DNA of 64,000 nucleotides from contig CAWCWN010000005.1 of NCBI GenBank assembly GCA_963799245.1, positions 124,001-188,000 of the forward strand, written 5' to 3'. Shown here piece by piece: positions 8,112 through 17,162 of the stretch (the stretch's first letter is position 1; each line of letters starts with the position of its first letter). Position numbers and translations under genes: made by a program. This DNA comes from CAWCWN01 sp963799245. Lineage in GTDB: Bacteria; Chloroflexota; Ktedonobacteria; Ktedonobacterales; Ktedonobacteraceae. The notes under the pieces are model-generated. The model searched no databases and had not been told where the DNA came from. It saw only the letters and a list, made by a program, of their open reading frames with translations.

Positions 8112-9038
8112 ATGCTTGTAAGCGAAGGAGTTTCCCCTCAGCCTGAGATGAGCAGCGACAGCCGGGTGCGTGTTTTTCGACGCAGGCTTAACACCAGCAA
8201 AGAATTCGCAGGTATTGAAGTCGACGCCTATATCGTGATCACCGCCTCCTACCTGGTGGTTTGCGATACCCTCCTCTGCCCCGAGGACGTCGCGCTGATG
8301 CTGCAGACGGTCCAGGAGGAGGCGGCCACGCGCAGCATACTCGTTGTCAATAGCCACGCGGACTGGGATCACGCCTGGGGCAATGCCTATTTCAAAGATA
8401 AGCATGGCGCGCCGATTATCGCACATGAGTACGGCCTGGCACGCATGCAGTCGGCGCAAGCGCGCCAGGAACTGGCTGACTTTCGACAGCAGCACCCGAT
8501 CTTCCGCAGCGTTGAACTGCTTCCACCAACCCTCCTGTTCAATTCCCACCTTAGCATATCCGACAGCGATCTGACGCTCGAGCTCTTTTCTGCACCCGGC
8601 CATCATCGCGACCATATCGCAGCCTGGCTACCTCGATTACGTCTGTTGCTGGCATTCGATGCCGTCGAAAGCCCGCTGCCGTGTATAGAAAATGCGGCGG
8701 CTGTGCCAGCCATGTTCGCTACGCTGCAACAGCTCATCACATTGCGGCCGGCGCATGTGCTCTGCTCGCATGGTAAATGCACGCATCCGGAAGTTATCGC
8801 GCAAAACCTGGCGTACGTGCGCGAAATCGAGCGACGTGGTCGCTCAGCTCTGTTGACGCGCGCGCCGACGGAAGCAGAGCTCGAGCATGCTGATGAGTTT
8901 ATCCGCTATCCCTTCGCTGAAGTCGTCGCAGGTTCGCATGCAGAGTTCGATCAAGCATTCTACAGCGAGGCCCACGTTACGAATGTTCGCTATATGCTCG
9001 CATGGCTCATGCGCCAGGAAAGCCGGCTTCACCCTTAA
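8112..9038 (+). CDS. Metallo-beta-lactamase-fold hydrolase
   Basis: 308 residues with the metal-binding signature 'SHADWDHAWG' (HxxxDH type), a later His in 'SAPGHHRDHI', Asp in 'LLAFDAVES' and His in 'VLCSHGK'. This is the pattern of glyoxalase II-like and related hydrolases. The substrate cannot be predicted. It starts 33 bases after the preceding membrane-protein gene, so co-transcription is possible. Confidence 0.85.
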   Translation: MLVSEGVSPQPEMSSDSRVRVFRRRLNTSKEFAGIEVDAYIVITASYLVVCDTLLCPEDVALMLQTVQEEAATRSILVVNSHADWDHAWGNAYFKDKHGAPIIAHEYGLARMQSAQARQELADFRQQHPIFRSVELLPPTLLFNSHLSISDSDLTLELFSAPGHHRDHIAAWLPRLRLLLAFDAVESPLPCIENAAAVPAMFATLQQLITLRPAHVLCSHGKCTHPEVIAQNLAYVREIERRGRSALLTRAPTEAELEHADEFIRYPFAEVVAGSHAEFDQAFYSEAHVTNVRYMLAWLMRQESRLHP

Positions 9039-9183
9039 AAAGATCTGGCGGAGTTCGTAGCGAGTTCGGCGTCGGAGCCGTCCAGAGGCGCCAGGACGTG
9101 CAGAGGCCGTTCGCCGGCATTTGACAGCCAGGTCTTTGAAAAGATATAAATCAGTATGAGTAGTTTGACGAGCGGGTATAGAT

Positions 9184-9684
9184 ATGGCAGAGAGCAGCTA
9201 CGTTTATTGTCCATTGTGTACGACGATGCTGATTGAAAAAGAGATCTATGACGCGCGACGCCAGGTATGCCAGGCCTGCGGATTTATCAATTTCCTGGAA
9301 CCAAAGCTGGTGGCGGTGGTCGTAGTAAAGCATCGGGACGCCTTTCTACTTGGGCGACGTAGTATCGACCCGGGCAGCGGCTCATGGAGCTTTGTGAGTG
9401 GCTATGTAAACAGGGGTGAAAAGGTCGAGGAGGCCGCTTTGCGCGAGGTCAAGGAAGAGACTAACCTGGAGGTGCAACTGCAGAGGCTGCTCGGCGTCTA
9501 CAGCGAACGCGGCAATCCCCATGTGGTTGTTGCCTACCTGGCTGCTTTAGATGAGCGCGCACTAAGTACCATGACGCCTCAGGCAGACGAAGTAAGTGAG
9601 CTCGCCTTCTTTCCCCTCCAGGAGATGCCGGCGCTTGCTTTTCCGATTGATGAGCAGGTTAAGCGGGATATATCTAAAGACTAA
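9184..9684 (+). CDS. Nudix hydrolase with N-terminal zinc ribbon
   Basis: 166 residues. A zinc ribbon (CPLC at about 9-12, CQAC at about 29-32) precedes a Nudix domain whose box reads 'GYVNRGEKVEEAALREVKEE' followed by TNL. The usual Gly of the box end is Asn here, while the catalytic REVKEE core is intact. The ribbon-plus-Nudix layout recalls NudC-type NAD(H)/capped RNA pyrophosphatases, but the short length and absent SQPWPFPxS motif make the substrate uncertain. Confidence 0.88.
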   Translation: MAESSYVYCPLCTTMLIEKEIYDARRQVCQACGFINFLEPKLVAVVVVKHRDAFLLGRRSIDPGSGSWSFVSGYVNRGEKVEEAALREVKEETNLEVQLQRLLGVYSERGNPHVVVAYLAALDERALSTMTPQADEVSELAFFPLQEMPALAFPIDEQVKRDISKD

Positions 9685-9705
9685 GCTCCGGGCGGTCCCG
9701 CCCGC

Positions 9706-10866
9706 TCAATAATCCGCTCGGGCCTCGACATACCTCGCCTTGTGATTGCGGCGCGTATAGCGATAGAGCACATAGAATAAGAGCGCGAAGAGAAGCACAG
9801 GTAGTATGCGCACCAGGCTAAACTGGCTGCTTGTACCAGGGAACATGTAGACATCGCCTGTGGCGGCCAGCAATTGAGCATAATTACTCGCGCCCAGCAG
9901 CAGCGCGTATATCGTCACGTTCCCTGGCAGGCCGGGACCCATGCCACCCCAGGTCTGCCCGCTATCGTCGCTGCGCAGCACACCCATGCCCGTCCCGACG
10001 TAGACGGTGGAAGGGTTCCGAAAGTCCACCAGGAGGGAACGCACGCTGGTTCGCGCAAGCGATTGCTGGCTCCGGGCCCAGTGTTCACCCCCGTCTGGCG
10101 AGCGGTAGAAGCCGTGATTTGTGGCGGCGAACACGAGCCCGGCCGCCCCCCCGCTGATCGAGGCGGGCTGCACGGCATATACATCGCTAGTAGCGGGCAG
10201 GCCGGTATTCAGCGCTTGCCAGCTCGCATTTCCGCTAGCAAAGCGGTACACACCCGTTGTTGTGGCCACCCATAGCTGCTGCTTATCGCTATCGAAGGTC
10301 AGGCCGTTAATGCTGCTAGCGGCAGGCGCCAGCCTGTGAAACGCAAGCGCCGCCAGTGTGTGACCATCATCCTGGCTGGCAAAAGCTTCGTTCCTGCTTG
10401 CAATATAGATGGTATGGGGGGCATTGAGATCAACAGCGAGGGCAACATAGCCCGGGGCTGAAAGGGAGGCGCCCGCATTATGCCAGTGGCGGGCGACACC
10501 CGTGCTCACAAAAAGACCACTTGCGGTAGCGGCATACAGTTTTTTGTCGCTCGCATCAAAAGAGAGGGCATTGATAGCCATGCCAGGCAGGCCGTCGCGA
10601 TATTCGTTCCAGTGCAGGCCGCCATCACTACTGGCAAAGATGCTGCCGCCAGCATCACCGGCATAAACGGCCTGTGGATTATTGCTATCTACGGCAAGAG
10701 TACGAATATGCTGGTGAACCAGGCCGCTTGAGCGCCAGGCTCCCCCGCTAAATACGCCCGCATCGGCCGAACACGCGGCGAAGGCGAAAAGCAGCACGCA
10801 CAGCAGGAGCAGCGCGTAAAAGAACGAGTAGCTCCCGTGCCGGTCTTGCAGAGATAATTTGAGCAT
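9706..10866 (-). CDS. Asp-box/YCF48-like beta-propeller protein, membrane anchored
   Basis: 386 residues with an N-terminal export helix ending in a possible lipobox ('FAFAAC'), several Asp-box turns ('SSDGGLHW', 'SPDGGEHW', 'SDDSGQTW' and degenerate copies) spaced as in a sialidase/BNR-type propeller, and a C-terminal membrane helix ('LPVLLFALLFYVLY') with a basic tail. It should be displayed outside the membrane and anchored at both ends. Function unknown. It starts 14 bases after the ornithine-cyclodeaminase-family gene, suggesting one transcript. Confidence 0.75.
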   Translation of the reverse strand: MLKLSLQDRHGSYSFFYALLLLCVLLFAFAACSADAGVFSGGAWRSSGLVHQHIRTLAVDSNNPQAVYAGDAGGSIFASSDGGLHWNEYRDGLPGMAINALSFDASDKKLYAATASGLFVSTGVARHWHNAGASLSAPGYVALAVDLNAPHTIYIASRNEAFASQDDGHTLAALAFHRLAPAASSINGLTFDSDKQQLWVATTTGVYRFASGNASWQALNTGLPATSDVYAVQPASISGGAAGLVFAATNHGFYRSPDGGEHWARSQQSLARTSVRSLLVDFRNPSTVYVGTGMGVLRSDDSGQTWGGMGPGLPGNVTIYALLLGASNYAQLLAATGDVYMFPGTSSQFSLVRILPVLLFALLFYVLYRYTRRNHKARYVEARADY

Positions 10867-10880
10867 AAGTTTCTCTCAGC

Positions 10881-11840
10881 TTAGCGGAGAATATCGAGTT
10901 CCTCGCCCAGTCGCCTTTCCTTTGCCAGCTTATACACATGGGCGGCCGTCGCGATATCTTCGAGCGCGATACCAAGGCCCTTGTACAGGGTGATGTTCTC
11001 GGGCGCCTCTCGTTGTGGTCCCTGGCGATCTACAACCTCGAACAGTTCGTAGACTCTATCCCAATCAAACAGCCCCTCAGCGGCCGGGATAATAAAATCG
11101 CCAGCCTCAAGTCGCGCCTGCGCGCACGAATCACTGACAATGAGGTAGCTGCGCTGCAGAGTGGAGAGATCGAGCTCACGCCTCTGCGCCCAGTTAGAGC
11201 CTATGGCATTGATATGACAGCCAGGCTTCAGCCACTCTCCGCAGATCACCGGATCAGCGGAAGATGTGGCGGTGATCAAAATATCGGCCAGCTCAACAGC
11301 CTGGCGCGCGCTGGCAACTGGCCTGACCGCGATACCAAGCAGGCGCGTCATCTCATCGCAGAAAATCTTACAGGCCTGAGGTGTGCGGCTATATACGTAG
11401 ACGTCCGTGACTTGGCGGACCGCGCAGACGCCCAGGAGCTGCGTCTGCGCCTGATTACCCGCCCCTATCAATCCGACCGTCGTGGCATTGGGACTGGCCA
11501 GGTACCTGGTAGCCAGGGCACTTGTCGCACCGGTGCGCATACGTCCCAGCCAATCGGCTTCGATGATGGCCAGGAGCTGGCCATCGTACGCGCTAAACAG
11601 CCAAACAACAAAACGCACACCACCGCGAAAAGCGGTGTATGTTTTATACCCCAGCACGCCCAGCGTCGGGGCAGCGGCGGCAAGCATATTCAAGACACCA
11701 CTTGCCAGCATAATACGGCTACGTGGATAATTCTCCACACTACCATCAGCCATTGCGCTAAACGCCTGCTCCATCACTTCTACGGTATCAGGCATAGTCA
11801 ACAGCTGTCGCACATCTTCCTCACGTAAAACCAGAGCCAT
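10881..11840 (-). CDS. Ornithine cyclodeaminase/mu-crystallin family NAD(P)-dependent enzyme
   Basis: 319 residues with the family layout: 'GYKTYTAF' substrate region, 'EADWLGRMRTGATSALATRYL' (Arg and Thr that contact substrate and cofactor), and the Rossmann motif 'VGLIGAGNQAQTQL'. 'HINAIGSNWAQRRELD' follows. Members include ornithine cyclodeaminase, alanine dehydrogenase and ketimine reductases; the sequence does not tell which. Confidence 0.9.
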   Translation of the reverse strand: MALVLREEDVRQLLTMPDTVEVMEQAFSAMADGSVENYPRSRIMLASGVLNMLAAAAPTLGVLGYKTYTAFRGGVRFVVWLFSAYDGQLLAIIEADWLGRMRTGATSALATRYLASPNATTVGLIGAGNQAQTQLLGVCAVRQVTDVYVYSRTPQACKIFCDEMTRLLGIAVRPVASARQAVELADILITATSSADPVICGEWLKPGCHINAIGSNWAQRRELDLSTLQRSYLIVSDSCAQARLEAGDFIIPAAEGLFDWDRVYELFEVVDRQGPQREAPENITLYKGLGIALEDIATAAHVYKLAKERRLGEELDILR

Positions 11841-11861
11841 AATCGCGTTCTCTATACACCT

Positions 11862-12251
11862 TTAATCTTTACGGCGAATTACTCGCTGCATGTACACAAC
11901 AGTCTCTTCAATCTCGTAGTTCTTGGGCAATCTGTACTTTTTCTCGTTTTGCGGAAACAGCACATCCCTTAGTCTGTTTAATGTTGGCAGGGTATTGTTG
12001 ACAGGCCGGGATAAACTGGCCGGTTGTGACACGCGAGCCACCAGGCTGCGGCGCAGTAACTCGAGGCCGACCCCTACCGCAACTGCGCCAACGCTGGCTG
12101 CGACACGCGGGATCTGGGGATTCTGCAACACGGCAGGCAAACGATCTTGTATTGTCACCAGACTTTTTGAAGGTGCAAGTAAGTCCGCCCCGCAGTTTCG
12201 ACAATTCAGATCATCCTCCAGGTTTTCTGTATGACACATGTGACAAAGCAT
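11862..12251 (-). CDS. Zinc-ribbon protein with a hydrophobic segment
   Basis: 129 residues. N-terminal zinc ribbon with CHMC and CRNC, then a linker and a hydrophobic stretch ('VAASVGAVAVGVGLELL'), then a basic C-terminus. GGAG precedes the ATG. One of three zinc-ribbon proteins with a membrane segment in this window. No function known. Confidence 0.65.
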   Translation of the reverse strand: MLCHMCHTENLEDDLNCRNCGADLLAPSKSLVTIQDRLPAVLQNPQIPRVAASVGAVAVGVGLELLRRSLVARVSQPASLSRPVNNTLPTLNRLRDVLFPQNEKKYRLPKNYEIEETVVYMQRVIRRKD

Positions 12252-12283
12252 GAAATTCTCCTCCGTGAAAATGCTGAGTTTTT

Positions 12284-13480
12284 CTACTTTCTGTGCGCGA
12301 GTATCTCCGCAATAGCATCGATGACGATGGCATTTTCCTCGATAGTATTGTAGAAATATGGCGAGATGCGCAACAGGCCCGGCCGCGAGTCTGTAATAAT
12401 ATTACGTGCTACAAGTTCCTTGACCACCTCCGCAGGATTTTCTATCTCCAGCATCACTATGGAACTGCGCCGTTCTGGCTCCTGCGGCGCGCGAACATTC
12501 CAGCCATGTTCACGCGCCCGGGCGATCAGGTCGTTGGTCAGATAGCGCGTGCGCTCACAGACGCTCTCCACACTGATCTCCTGGATGATATCAAGGCCCC
12601 CGTTGGCCGTGTAGATCGTGGGTACGGCCGGCGTGCCCATCTCAACTCGCGTCGCCTCCTGACGGAAATCAAATTCGCGCGTCTTGAATTGAAACTGATC
12701 GCGATGGCCAAACCAGCCGCTTATGGTCGGCTGTAGCTGCGACAACAGCCCTTCGCGGATATAGACAAAGGCAAGTCCCGGCCCCCCCATCAGCCACTTA
12801 AGGGTACCCGTAACCAGAAAATCAATATCAAGAGCGTTTACATTGATGGGTATTTGACCGGTCCCCTGATAATCATCGATCAACAGGTATGCCCCATGCT
12901 TATGGGTAATATCTGCGACGGCGCGCACATCCTGGATATAGCCACTGGTGTAGAACACGTGCGAGGTAGCGACGAGGGCCGTCTTATCATCAACAAGGTT
13001 CTCGAATAATTCCGGGGGCGTGTGGATGCGATCAGGGCTCTCAACAAAGCGGCTCTCGACGCCCAGGCGCTGTTTGACCAGCCATTGATAGGCCAGAGTG
13101 GGGAAATCCATCGCGGCAAGCACAACATTGTTGCGCTCGCTATAGTCAAGGGCGGTGGCAATGGAGCTGAGAGCCACAGATACGCTGGGAGCAATCGCTA
13201 CTTCATGGAGTTGCGCGCCAATAATTGTGGCGAACTTCTGACGGGCCTTGGCTATTTCTCCCAGCCAGATCTCATACCAGGCATGCGCCCCCCACTCGTT
13301 CCACATCTCAAGGAACTGCGCCATACCCTGCATTGATCGCTGCGAAAGCGCACCCAGGGAGCAACTATTCATATAGGTTTTACGCTGCAGGATCGGGAAC
13401 TCCGACCGGTACGCAACAAGTTCTGGATGTTCGATAGCGACCGGAACTGGATACGGCAGCCTGGACTCACTCATGGTCAT
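12284..13480 (-). CDS. Class V aminotransferase-family PLP enzyme
   Basis: The ATG at 13480 has AAGGAG 9 bases upstream; a longer frame reaches 13603 but lacks a binding site. The product is about 398 residues. Features are 'YMNSCSLGALS' at the N-terminus, 'LIDDYQGTG' and the PLP lysine in 'DFLVTGTLKWLMGGPGLAF'. This resembles kynureninase, isopenicillin N epimerase and selenocysteine-lyase-like proteins. The substrate is unknown and there is no pathway context. Confidence 0.85.
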   Translation of the reverse strand: MTMSESRLPYPVPVAIEHPELVAYRSEFPILQRKTYMNSCSLGALSQRSMQGMAQFLEMWNEWGAHAWYEIWLGEIAKARQKFATIIGAQLHEVAIAPSVSVALSSIATALDYSERNNVVLAAMDFPTLAYQWLVKQRLGVESRFVESPDRIHTPPELFENLVDDKTALVATSHVFYTSGYIQDVRAVADITHKHGAYLLIDDYQGTGQIPINVNALDIDFLVTGTLKWLMGGPGLAFVYIREGLLSQLQPTISGWFGHRDQFQFKTREFDFRQEATRVEMGTPAVPTIYTANGGLDIIQEISVESVCERTRYLTNDLIARAREHGWNVRAPQEPERRSSIVMLEIENPAEVVKELVARNIITDSRPGLLRISPYFYNTIEENAIVIDAIAEILAHRK

Positions 13481-13802
13481 TGCGAGTAGCTCCTTATAAC
13501 GATTTTTGCGATCGATGCTTGTCCTGATACCATTGTACCCGATAATATACCCTGTATTACCTATTGTACCGCATCTGTTCAGATCGCGATTACACCGACC
13601 CAAAAGTTGCTATGCACTACTCTACGCAACATAGGAAACACGAGCCGAACGTATCTTTACAGACACAGGGATTCTTCTCTCTTCTCTCTTGTAGCTAGCT
13701 CTGGCCGGCAGTGTTCGGATAGTTGCGGCCAGGTAAAGGCGGAGGGAGAGGTGGGGCGCATGTCAAGGCAGCCCGACGCCGGGGTTGGGCATTCAAGCCA
13801 GG
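13481..13802. other. Intergenic stretch without supported gene
   Basis: About 320 bases between the aminotransferase start and the end of the riboflavin transporter gene. It holds a short open frame (13607-13816 plus strand) with no binding site and atypical composition, plus a CTCTTCTCTCTTGT pyrimidine run near 13675. I find no RNA structure I can name. Confidence 0.4.
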
Positions 13803-14804
13803 CTACGCGACATTGAGATTCGTGTAGGCCTGGGAAAAGTCCTGCCCGGAAGGTATGATTTTTTGCGCAATCAAAAATTGTTCCATCGCTTGCCAGGTCG
13901 CCGTATCATTGTATCCAAGATGACCATTACCCTGCCAGATAGGAATAGTCGCCTGTAACACGCTCATCGCCCGCGTGGGATCAAGGCCGGCTACGTAGCT
14001 CTTACTTATCTGGACCGCCTCTGCAGGATGAGCAATAACCTCGCGCAGCCCCTTTAGCGTCGCCTGCACAAAGCTCTGCACCAAATGAGGCTGATTGTGT
14101 AAGGTATCTTCCATCGTCACAATCCCATTGGATACAAGGGGTTGATAATCCGAAACGTCGAAGGTCCGTACAGCAAAACCCTTCTGGCGCAGCTGGAGCG
14201 GCTCGTTATTTGAGTAACCCACGACCGCATCGACATGGTGTCCGAGTAAGGCCGAGACCTGGTTAAAGCCTATCTCCTGGATATGGACATCATTAGGCGT
14301 GAGGTGGCCCTGGTACAGGAGCGCCAGCAGTCCAACATGAGTCGCGCCATAGGGACCCGGCTCACCAATCGTGTGGCCCCTGAAGTCGGCCAGTGTATGA
14401 ATGGGAGAATTCGCCGGGACAATCAGGCTGACAGGATATTTCTGAAAGACCGTTGCCACATCGACAACTTTGAGGTTCTTGCTGCGTGCTACCAGTTCCT
14501 CATCACCGCTGGCAAAGACAAAGTTACTATGCCCCAGGGCCATGGAGCCAATGAGATCGGTCTCTATACCATGCTGTAAATTCACATCAAGGCCGGCATC
14601 CTTATAATACCCCTTACTCTTCGCCACATAGAACGGTGCAAATTGAATATCAGGTATATAGCCCAGGCCAATAGTCACTTTCTGCAAGCCTGCAGTTGTA
14701 GTACCGCTGCCTGTGGTTATGCTCCCACAGGCGGAGATTACGCAGGCCAGCATGAGAAACAGGGATAAAAAAGGGAATACGTAAGACAGACGCTTATGCA
14801 CCAC
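13803..14804 (-). CDS. ribY: Riboflavin ABC transporter substrate-binding lipoprotein (RibY type)
   Basis: 333 residues of the NMT1/ThiY-like periplasmic binding family. The signal peptide ends in a lipobox (ISAC, Cys26). The core has 'IGLGYIPDIQFAPFYVAKSKGYY', typical of ThiY/RibY proteins. GTG start with GGAG upstream. It lies 32 bases after the permease gene and downstream of an FMN riboswitch, which points to riboflavin rather than the thiamine precursor HMP. No ATPase gene is present here; it must be elsewhere or shared. Confidence 0.82.
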   Translation of the reverse strand: MVHKRLSYVFPFLSLFLMLACVISACGSITTGSGTTTAGLQKVTIGLGYIPDIQFAPFYVAKSKGYYKDAGLDVNLQHGIETDLIGSMALGHSNFVFASGDEELVARSKNLKVVDVATVFQKYPVSLIVPANSPIHTLADFRGHTIGEPGPYGATHVGLLALLYQGHLTPNDVHIQEIGFNQVSALLGHHVDAVVGYSNNEPLQLRQKGFAVRTFDVSDYQPLVSNGIVTMEDTLHNQPHLVQSFVQATLKGLREVIAHPAEAVQISKSYVAGLDPTRAMSVLQATIPIWQGNGHLGYNDTATWQAMEQFLIAQKIIPSGQDFSQAYTNLNVA

Positions 14805-14836
14805 TCTGCTCCAATCAGTGTATATTTCGACGGCTC

Positions 14837-15712
14837 TTAAAAGATAGCAGCGGCCATCCTAATCAGTAGCCAGCTGATGCCGTAGTAGAGCGCGGCCAGC
14901 AAACCCAGAATAAACAATGTCGCAAACACCAGGGGCGTGTTAAATTGCTCGCGCGCAACCTGCACCAGCGAGCCGAGGCCCTGTGCCCCACCGACAACAA
15001 ATTCCCCGACCACCGCTCCTGTGATTGAGAGGGTCAGGCCGGTACGTACACCCGCTAGTATGGCAGGAAGAGCCAGGGGGAATTCGATAGAGCTCAGCAG
15101 CGACCAGCCGGCCGCCCCATCGAGGCGAGCGGCATCGAGCACTTCCTTATCAATGGTGTACAGGCCCAGCACCGTAGTGATCACCATGGGGAAAAACACC
15201 ACCAGCATACAGACGATTATAACAGGTAGCAGGCCAGCTCCCAGCCAGTATATAAGCAGTGAAGCAGTAATAATGGCGGGAATGGCCTGCCCCGCCGCAA
15301 GGTATGGCTGCAGGCTGGAGGCAAGTAGACGCGATCGCGCCAGGCCGTAACCAAGGGGCAGAGCCACCACCAGCGCCAGGAGAAAGCCGAGTAGGCTCTC
15401 CTGAATCGTGACAAGGGCGCTACTCAGAAGCACCCCTGAGGTGAGGCCATCGCTCAGGCTAGCGAAAAAATCCGCCGGTGCTGGCAAAATGAGGCTGCTA
15501 ATAAGTCCGCGAGTTGTACCAATGTACCAGCTCAAAAGGAGGATCAGACCCAGCGCCAGGGGCGGAGCTATAGCAAAAAACCGCTCCCTCCTACGGAGGA
15601 GTCCATTTGCGCGCGCGCCCTGAGGCCTGGACGCAGATAGATCTGCGTCGACGCGCGCGATGGAGGGTATCTCAAAAGATACATCGTCGCGCATAGAAGT
15701 TGTAACGCTCAT
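14837..15712 (-). CDS. ribX: Riboflavin ABC transporter permease (RibX type)
   Basis: 291 residues with about six membrane helices and the binding-protein-dependent permease EAA-type loop ('LDGAAGWSLLSSIEFPLALP'). About 47 N-terminal residues are hydrophilic and precede the first helix. Start ATG 15712 has GAGGG upstream. It is the first gene after the FMN riboswitch, so riboflavin uptake repressed by FMN is the natural reading; sequence alone would only say nitrate/taurine/HMP-type permease. Confidence 0.85.
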   Translation of the reverse strand: MSVTTSMRDDVSFEIPSIARVDADLSASRPQGARANGLLRRRERFFAIAPPLALGLILLLSWYIGTTRGLISSLILPAPADFFASLSDGLTSGVLLSSALVTIQESLLGFLLALVVALPLGYGLARSRLLASSLQPYLAAGQAIPAIITASLLIYWLGAGLLPVIIVCMLVVFFPMVITTVLGLYTIDKEVLDAARLDGAAGWSLLSSIEFPLALPAILAGVRTGLTLSITGAVVGEFVVGGAQGLGSLVQVAREQFNTPLVFATLFILGLLAALYYGISWLLIRMAAAIF

Positions 15713-15856
15713 TTACATCCCTCAGTCATTGCTCTTATGACAGCCAGTTCCTGCATGGACATGCGCAAAAGACTGCCGTCAATTCAATTGACTCGGGGAG
15801 GCTTGTGAGGGAGACATTTGAAAAGCATAGCGGAAAAGCTGGGTGATGAACAGAGC

Positions 15857-15882
15857 ACCCTGCTGCATTGCTGCAGCAAGGT
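15857..15882 (-). promoter_or_regulatory. Stem-loop in the FMN riboswitch expression platform
   Basis: On the minus strand ACCTTGCTGC and GCAGCAGGGT pair (10 bp, one G-U) around the loop AGCAAT, about 25 bases after the aptamer. There is no run of U after it, so a standard intrinsic terminator is not evident; it may be half of an alternative structure. Confidence 0.45.
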
Positions 15883-15905
15883 AGCGTTCTTCGCCCCTAT
15901 GCCGT

Positions 15906-16058
15906 ACCTTCTCCCATCCGGACTTTAACCGTCGGCTTCGGAATTACACCGAATTCTGTCAAAGCGGAAATCCATATTACCATTTGACTCGCGGGCTTGG
16001 CGCAGGTATCAACACTACGCCATACCGCCGGTCGGGGATTACACCCTGCCCCGAAGGT
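15906..16058 (-). ncRNA. FMN riboswitch (RFN element)
   Basis: The minus strand carries all RFN consensus blocks in order: 'GGGGCAGGGTGTAATCCCCG', 'ACCGGCGGT', 'AGCCCGCGAG', 'GAATTCGGTGTAATTCCG', 'AAGCCGACGGTTAAAGTCCG', 'GATGGGAGAAGGT'. P1 is closed by ACCTTC (near 16053-16058) and GAAGGT (15906-15911). The optional variable arm lies between them. The aptamer ends about 195 bases before the permease start and should shut ribXY off when FMN is abundant. Confidence 0.95.
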
Positions 16059-16131
16059 CTCTATATCCCATAGTATGACACACAGGGAGATAGAATGCAA
16101 GGGGAGTCCCGCCTATTGTATCTCAACGAGA

Positions 16132-16866
16132 TCAACGATTTTCAGCCCTGTGGAATTCTTCCGCATAAGCCATAGCGTATTTTGCACCTAAATCGGCCGA
16201 ACGGGCCTCGAAGAAAGCGATCAGCTCATCAAAATGAGCTGCAAGCTGGCTGCTGTGCGCGCGTAGAGCAGCAACTTTTTTCTGCCAATGCTCGCTGATA
16301 TCGATGGCAACGTTGGGATTGGGAGCTCCCATAAAATAGACCTCGCTGATTTTATGGGGCAATAAGCCCTCTTCCAGCAGTTCTGGGAAGTCCCAGCCAT
16401 TCTGTGTCGCGGGATACACGGCAGCAATGGTGGCCTCACCGGCCGCCAGGTGATCCGGATGATAGCGCCCAATAGAATAGGCGGGCGTCCAGGTTCTTTG
16501 TGGGGACTGGCACAGCACGCGCGAGGGCCTCAAGCGACGAAAAATACGTACCAGGGCGCGTCGCAGTTCCACACTTGGCTGCAGCAGACCATCAGGATAA
16601 TCGAGAAATACCACGTCCCTGACGCCGAGTACGTCACAAGCCACTCGCTGCTCGCCTTTGCGTATTCCCGAGATCACCTTGCGTGCCTCCGCCCCGACGT
16701 CTGCGGCATCATCTGCTCCCCCGCCAGATGCATCAGTACAAATTACATAGTGGACCTCCCAGCCCTCGCTCACCCAGGTGGCAACCGTGCCAGCAGCGCC
16801 AAACTCGGCATCATCCGGATGAGCGACGACAACCACGGCTACTTTCTGTTCTTTCTGTTCATTCAC
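16132..16866 (-). CDS. PIG-L/LmbE-family zinc deacetylase
   Basis: 244 residues with the family signature 'VVVAHPDDAEFGAAGTV' (metal-binding His and Asp-Asp) and the distal 'RYHPDHLAAGE'. Family members deacetylate GlcNAc conjugates (for example in mycothiol, bacillithiol or GPI pathways). Nothing nearby fixes the substrate. GGAG plus a TGA triplet precede the ATG. Confidence 0.9.
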   Translation of the reverse strand: MNEQKEQKVAVVVVAHPDDAEFGAAGTVATWVSEGWEVHYVICTDASGGGADDAADVGAEARKVISGIRKGEQRVACDVLGVRDVVFLDYPDGLLQPSVELRRALVRIFRRLRPSRVLCQSPQRTWTPAYSIGRYHPDHLAAGEATIAAVYPATQNGWDFPELLEEGLLPHKISEVYFMGAPNPNVAIDISEHWQKKVAALRAHSSQLAAHFDELIAFFEARSADLGAKYAMAYAEEFHRAENR

Positions 16867-17114
16867 TCCTACGCTACCTTCTTTCTCATTTACTGCTTTT
16901 TTCCGAAGGCATCCGCTCCGCCTGAAATAAAAATGCCGGATAAAAAATGTGACCGAGTGATCTGATCATTGATTTTCCTGCGCTCCTTCACAATACTCAA
17001 ACAAAAACTACTACGTTATAGCACATGATCGCTAAGAATTATATATATATCTCGCTCATGGTGGGGAAGGAGGTTTCAATAGTTGACCCCGCCGACCAGC
17101 CAATACTTCATTAT

Positions 17115-17143
17115 TTGCAGTGTCATCATGCAAACGATATAAT
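17115..17143 (+). promoter_or_regulatory. Sigma-70-type promoter of the F420 operon
   Basis: TTGCAG (-35) and a perfect TATAAT (-10) with 17-base spacing. Transcription would start near 17150, leaving a short leader that holds the AAGGAGGG binding site of cofE. The rest of 16867-17114 shows nothing else I can name. Confidence 0.65.
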
Positions 17144-17162
17144 GAGAACAACAAGGAGGGCT

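Noticed and set aside
10938..11828. A long plus-strand open frame of 296 codons
   Set aside because: It is antisense to the clear ornithine-cyclodeaminase-family gene; no motif and no binding site of its own.
13607..13816. A 69-codon plus-strand frame in the intergenic space
   Set aside because: No binding site, overlaps the end of ribY on the other strand and has a composition unlike coding sequence here.
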